From Candidatus Rokuibacteriota bacterium (lineage in GTDB: Bacteria; Methylomirabilota; Methylomirabilia; Rokubacteriales; CSP1-6): DNA of 8,670 nucleotides. How positions within the stretch are numbered: the stretch's first letter is position 1; each line of letters begins with the position of its first letter. The translations under genes and the position numbers were made by a program. Below the pieces are notes generated by a model. The model worked only from the letters and a program-made list of their open reading frames with translations. It searched no databases and was not told the DNA's origin. The DNA lies in contig QHRS01000188.1 in assembly GCA_003221435.1 (NCBI GenBank), positions 1 through 8,670 of the forward strand, read 5' to 3'. Shown here in pieces: positions 6,589-8,670 of the stretch.

Positions 6589-7953
6589 CTACGGACCCTT
6601 CTCCTGCCCCGGCAGTGCGGAGCGGGGAGCTCCAGCGACCGGCACGACCTGGAGCGTCGGCGTCACGGTCATGCCCGGTCGGACCTTGAGCTGCCCCTCG
6701 ACGATGACGCGCTCACCGCCCTGGAGCCCGTCGTTGACGACGAAATACTGCTCGTGCCGATCGCCGGCCGTGATCGACTTGAGCGCGACCTTGTTATCGG
6801 CCCCGACGACCAGCACCGACTTGACCGACTGGAGCTCGATCACCGCTCGCTGGGGCACGAGCACGGCGCTGGGCTTTTCCTCGAGCACGACCTTGACACG
6901 TCCGAACTGGCCGGGACGCAGAAGCAACTCCGGATTCGGGAACTGGGTTCGGACGGTGAGCGTTCCCGTCTTCGGATCCAGTCCGCGCTCGCCGAGCAGG
7001 AACTTCCCCTTGTGCGGGAAGACGGTGTTGTCGGCCAGCAGCAGCTCGAAGTCGAGCACGGCCGCCCCCTCCCTGGGGGTCGTATTCAGCGCTTGCTGGC
7101 GCTTGGCGAAACGCAGATAGTCGAGTTCGCTCACGCTGAAATCCGCCCAGATCGGGTCCGCGGCCGAGACCGTGACAAGCGTCGTCGCCTCTCCCTTGCC
7201 GACGAGGTTGCCGACCGAGTACTTCTTCCGGCCGCTGACGCCATCGATCGGCGACCGGATGGTGCAGTAGGAAAGGTTGAGCTCCGCCTGGGTCAGCGCG
7301 GCCTTGGCCGACTGGACCGCGGCCTGGGTGATGTCGACTTGGGTCCGCTCGGTCAGCTGCGTGTTGGAGAGTTGGGCTCGGGCGGCGTCCACCTGGGCCT
7401 GGGCCACGTTTTGCGCGGCCACGGCGTTATCGAAATCCTGCTGCGGCACCGCGTCTTCCTTGATGAGCGGGCGCAGACGCTCTACGTCTTGCCCGGCTTT
7501 GGCCAGCTGCGCTTCGCTCTGCGTCAGCTGCGCCTTCACTCGTTGCGTCTCGACCTGCTGCCTGGCGTAGACGAGATCGGCCTCGGCCTTGCTGAGCGCT
7601 GCACGCGCTGCCTGGACCTGGGCGTTGTAGGTCCGCTTGTCGAGCTCGAAGAGCACCTGCTCCTTCTTCACCGGACCACCCTCGACGAATCGCACGCTTT
7701 CCAGCGTGGCCTCCACGCGGGCCTGGATGTCCACGGTGCTATTGGCCACGGTCTGCGCGACATACTCGCCGTAGACGGGCACGGTCCTACGCATCACCTC
7801 CGCGACCACGACGCCCGGTGGAGGGCCAGCCTGCCGCCGCTGCTGGACCGCGGCGCTCTCGCCTCTGCACCCCGCCGCGGCCAGGAGCCAACAGAGGAGT
7901 GCAAACGTCGAGCGCGCGCGGCTCGGGAGCAAGACGACCGACATGGCCGGCAT
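6589..7953 (-). CDS. RND efflux periplasmic adaptor (membrane fusion protein, AcrA/MexA type), lipoprotein
   Basis: This 454-residue protein bridges the pump and the outer-membrane channel in the periplasm. After a basic start and a hydrophobic stretch (FALLCWLLAAAGC) comes a probable lipid-bearing Cys29. Its lipobox is slightly unusual, with Ala rather than Leu at -3. The domains run in the expected order: first lipoyl half at about 72-105 (VDIQARVEATLESVRFVEGG), a long Gln/Ala/Lys-rich coiled-coil hairpin at about 109-228 with the turn around DAVPQQDFDNA, second lipoyl half after SYCTIRSPIDG (Cys230), then the beta-barrel and membrane-proximal domains with LDPKTGTLTVRTQFPN and LLRPGQFGRVKVV. 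ATG at 7953 is chosen; ATG at 7944 (451 residues) is equally possible, and GTG at 7983 would give an unnatural extension before the signal. None has a clear ribosome site. It is the first gene of the efflux operon. Confidence 0.94.
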   Translation of the reverse strand: MPAMSVVLLPSRARSTFALLCWLLAAAGCRGESAAVQQRRQAGPPPGVVVAEVMRRTVPVYGEYVAQTVANSTVDIQARVEATLESVRFVEGGPVKKEQVLFELDKRTYNAQVQAARAALSKAEADLVYARQQVETQRVKAQLTQSEAQLAKAGQDVERLRPLIKEDAVPQQDFDNAVAAQNVAQAQVDAARAQLSNTQLTERTQVDITQAAVQSAKAALTQAELNLSYCTIRSPIDGVSGRKKYSVGNLVGKGEATTLVTVSAADPIWADFSVSELDYLRFAKRQQALNTTPREGAAVLDFELLLADNTVFPHKGKFLLGERGLDPKTGTLTVRTQFPNPELLLRPGQFGRVKVVLEEKPSAVLVPQRAVIELQSVKSVLVVGADNKVALKSITAGDRHEQYFVVNDGLQGGERVIVEGQLKVRPGMTVTPTLQVVPVAGAPRSALPGQEKGP

Positions 7954-8171
7954 TCTACTGGGGGCGCCAGCAGGGTACAACACCCGACCCAGGCGCCAGT
8001 ACAGGGAGCCTGGTCGACCTCTTCAGGGGGTTACGCGCTCCCAAGAGAAGGGGGCGTTCGTCTTGTTCGGGTCAATCGTGAGCCTAAGGTACTCGAGCGG
8101 GACCTGAGACGCCCTGGACGACGATCCGCGTCAGGTGAAATGGCCTCATGGTCCAGACTGTCGCCGCGCCT
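7954..8171 (-). promoter_or_regulatory. Leader between the mlaC-like gene and the efflux operon; possible promoter region
   Basis: These 218 bases separate the stop of the MlaC-like gene from the adaptor start. This gap is much longer than the gaps inside the pump operon, so the pump may have its own promoter. A -35-like TTGACC lies at 8070-8075 on the minus strand, but no good -10 follows 16-18 bases later. ACCTGA/TCAGGT at 8102-8107 and 8131-8136 form a wide inverted repeat. A GTCGCC/GGCGAC hairpin at 8160-8181 spans the MlaC stop codon without a following T-run. No small gene is evident. Either a promoter or simple read-through transcription is possible. Confidence 0.25.
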
Positions 8172-8670
8172 TCAGGGCGACTGTACGCGACGGCGCCGGG
8201 TGTCCTTCGACCCCGCGCCTTCGTCCTGTTTAGCTTTGAGCTTCGTGACCAAGTCCTGGTAGGACGAGCGCGTGATGATCGCGTTGAACTGCGTCCGGTA
8301 GTTGCCAACGAGACTGACGCCCTCGATGTTGACATCGAAGACCCGCCAGCGACCATCTCGCTGGAACATGCGATAGTCCACAGGAACCTCGGTCCCCTGC
8401 TTCGTGGTGATTTGCGTCCGAACCGTCGCCTGGTCGCCGTCCACCATCTCGCCGGCATAGGCAACTCGCTCGCCCGAGTAGCTCTCGATCTTCGAGATGT
8501 ACGTACGCTCGAGGAGATCACCGAATAACGTGACGAACTCCTCGCGCTCGGGCAGCGTGCGTGTCTGCCAGTGGCGGCCGAGGCTCCGCTGTGAGATCTC
8601 TGCGAAGTCGAAAATCTCGTTGGCGATCGTGCGGAGCGTCGCGCGACGCTCCGTTGTCTTCGCGTCTTTC
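8172..8670 (-). CDS. mlaC: MlaC/Ttg2D-family phospholipid-binding periplasmic protein, C-terminal part (5' end outside the window)
   Basis: The minus-strand frame is open from the window edge to the TGA at 8172, giving 165 residues of a family usually about 200-215 long. The missing part should be the signal peptide and first helices. Recognisable blocks are FAEISQRSLGRHWQTRT, REEFVTLFGDLLERTYISKI, ESYSGERVAYAGE, VPVDYRMFQRDGRWRVFDV, NIEGVSLVGNYRTQFNAII and SYQDLVTKLKAK, all characteristic of the ABC auxiliary domain of MlaC (toluene tolerance Ttg2D). MlaC is the soluble carrier that passes phospholipids across the periplasm between the outer-membrane MlaA complex and the inner-membrane MlaFEDB transporter. 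A short Lys/Arg-rich tail (SKDTRRRRVQSP) follows the conserved domain. No other mla gene is in view; they may lie upstream beyond the edge. The protein is on the same strand as, and upstream of, the efflux operon. A perfect palindrome lies within the coding sequence at 8632-8653. Family assignment is strong; exact orthology to mlaC is less so. Confidence 0.9.
   Translation of the reverse strand, partial: KDAKTTERRATLRTIANEIFDFAEISQRSLGRHWQTRTLPEREEFVTLFGDLLERTYISKIESYSGERVAYAGEMVDGDQATVRTQITTKQGTEVPVDYRMFQRDGRWRVFDVNIEGVSLVGNYRTQFNAIITRSSYQDLVTKLKAKQDEGAGSKDTRRRRVQSP
8632..8653. repeat. Perfect 22-base palindrome inside the mlaC-like gene
   Basis: CGGAGCGTCGC is followed immediately by its exact reverse complement, with no spacer. 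It overlaps codons for TERRATLR near the start of the visible part of the MlaC-like protein. It could form a hairpin or cruciform, or be a binding site for a dimeric protein. Arg-rich GC-heavy coding sequence raises the odds of such matches by chance. Confidence 0.6.

Noticed and set aside
8070..8075. TTGACC as a -35 box for the efflux operon
   Set aside because: No acceptable -10 follows at normal spacing on the minus strand, so I did not list it as a promoter on its own.
6562..8262. A 566-codon plus-strand open frame
   Set aside because: It is antisense to the adaptor gene and its translation is rich in Arg, His, Asp and Leu with no recognisable domain, as expected for a shadow frame in GC-rich DNA.

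Overview
This is a GC-rich window from a diderm (Gram-negative type) bacterium. It encodes a complete tripartite envelope efflux pump with two lipoprotein subunits, plus part of a periplasmic phospholipid-carrier protein. The protein styles fit an environmental proteobacterium or a Methylomirabilota/Rokubacteria-like lineage, but that is an impression from memory and the sequence does not settle the taxonomy. I saw no tRNA, rRNA, CRISPR array, insertion sequence or phage gene.

Layout. (1) Positions 1-590, minus strand: a decayed alpha/beta hydrolase of the epoxide hydrolase/haloacetate dehalogenase type, with one frameshift and two block deletions that remove the nucleophile and acid regions. 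(2) Positions 591-1086: about 500 bases with no convincing gene. They hold an AT-rich island of TACAT/ATGTA inverted repeats 70-90 bases upstream of the next gene, and short coding-like scraps on the minus strand. (3) Positions 1087-1895, plus strand: a thioredoxin and a MaoC-like hotdog dehydratase, 8 bases apart. (4) Positions 1896-2002: a short convergent gap with a small hairpin. (5) Positions 2003-7953, minus strand: a tightly packed RND efflux operon read in the order adaptor lipoprotein, HAE1-type pump, NodT/OprM-type outer-membrane lipoprotein. The junctions are a 3-base gap and a one-base TGATG overlap. (6) About 220 bases upstream on the same strand: the C-terminal 165 residues of an MlaC/Ttg2D-family protein, cut by the window edge.

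How the genes work together. The adaptor, pump and outer-membrane channel should form one proton-driven machine that moves lipophilic or amphipathic compounds out of the cell. MlaC-family proteins ferry phospholipids between the two membranes, so the minus-strand block looks like an envelope-maintenance or solvent/drug-tolerance locus. No regulator of the pump is visible. The thioredoxin and MaoC pair appears to be a separate transcription unit.

I did not find a clearly new biological system. Most worth a second look are an apparent loss of about 14 residues in the pump's periplasmic porter region, the clustered TACAT/ATGTA half-sites before the thioredoxin, and a perfect 22-base palindrome inside the mlaC-like gene. 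The coding anomalies (block deletions, a frameshift, loss of conserved thioredoxin residues) could be real or could be sequence or assembly errors.
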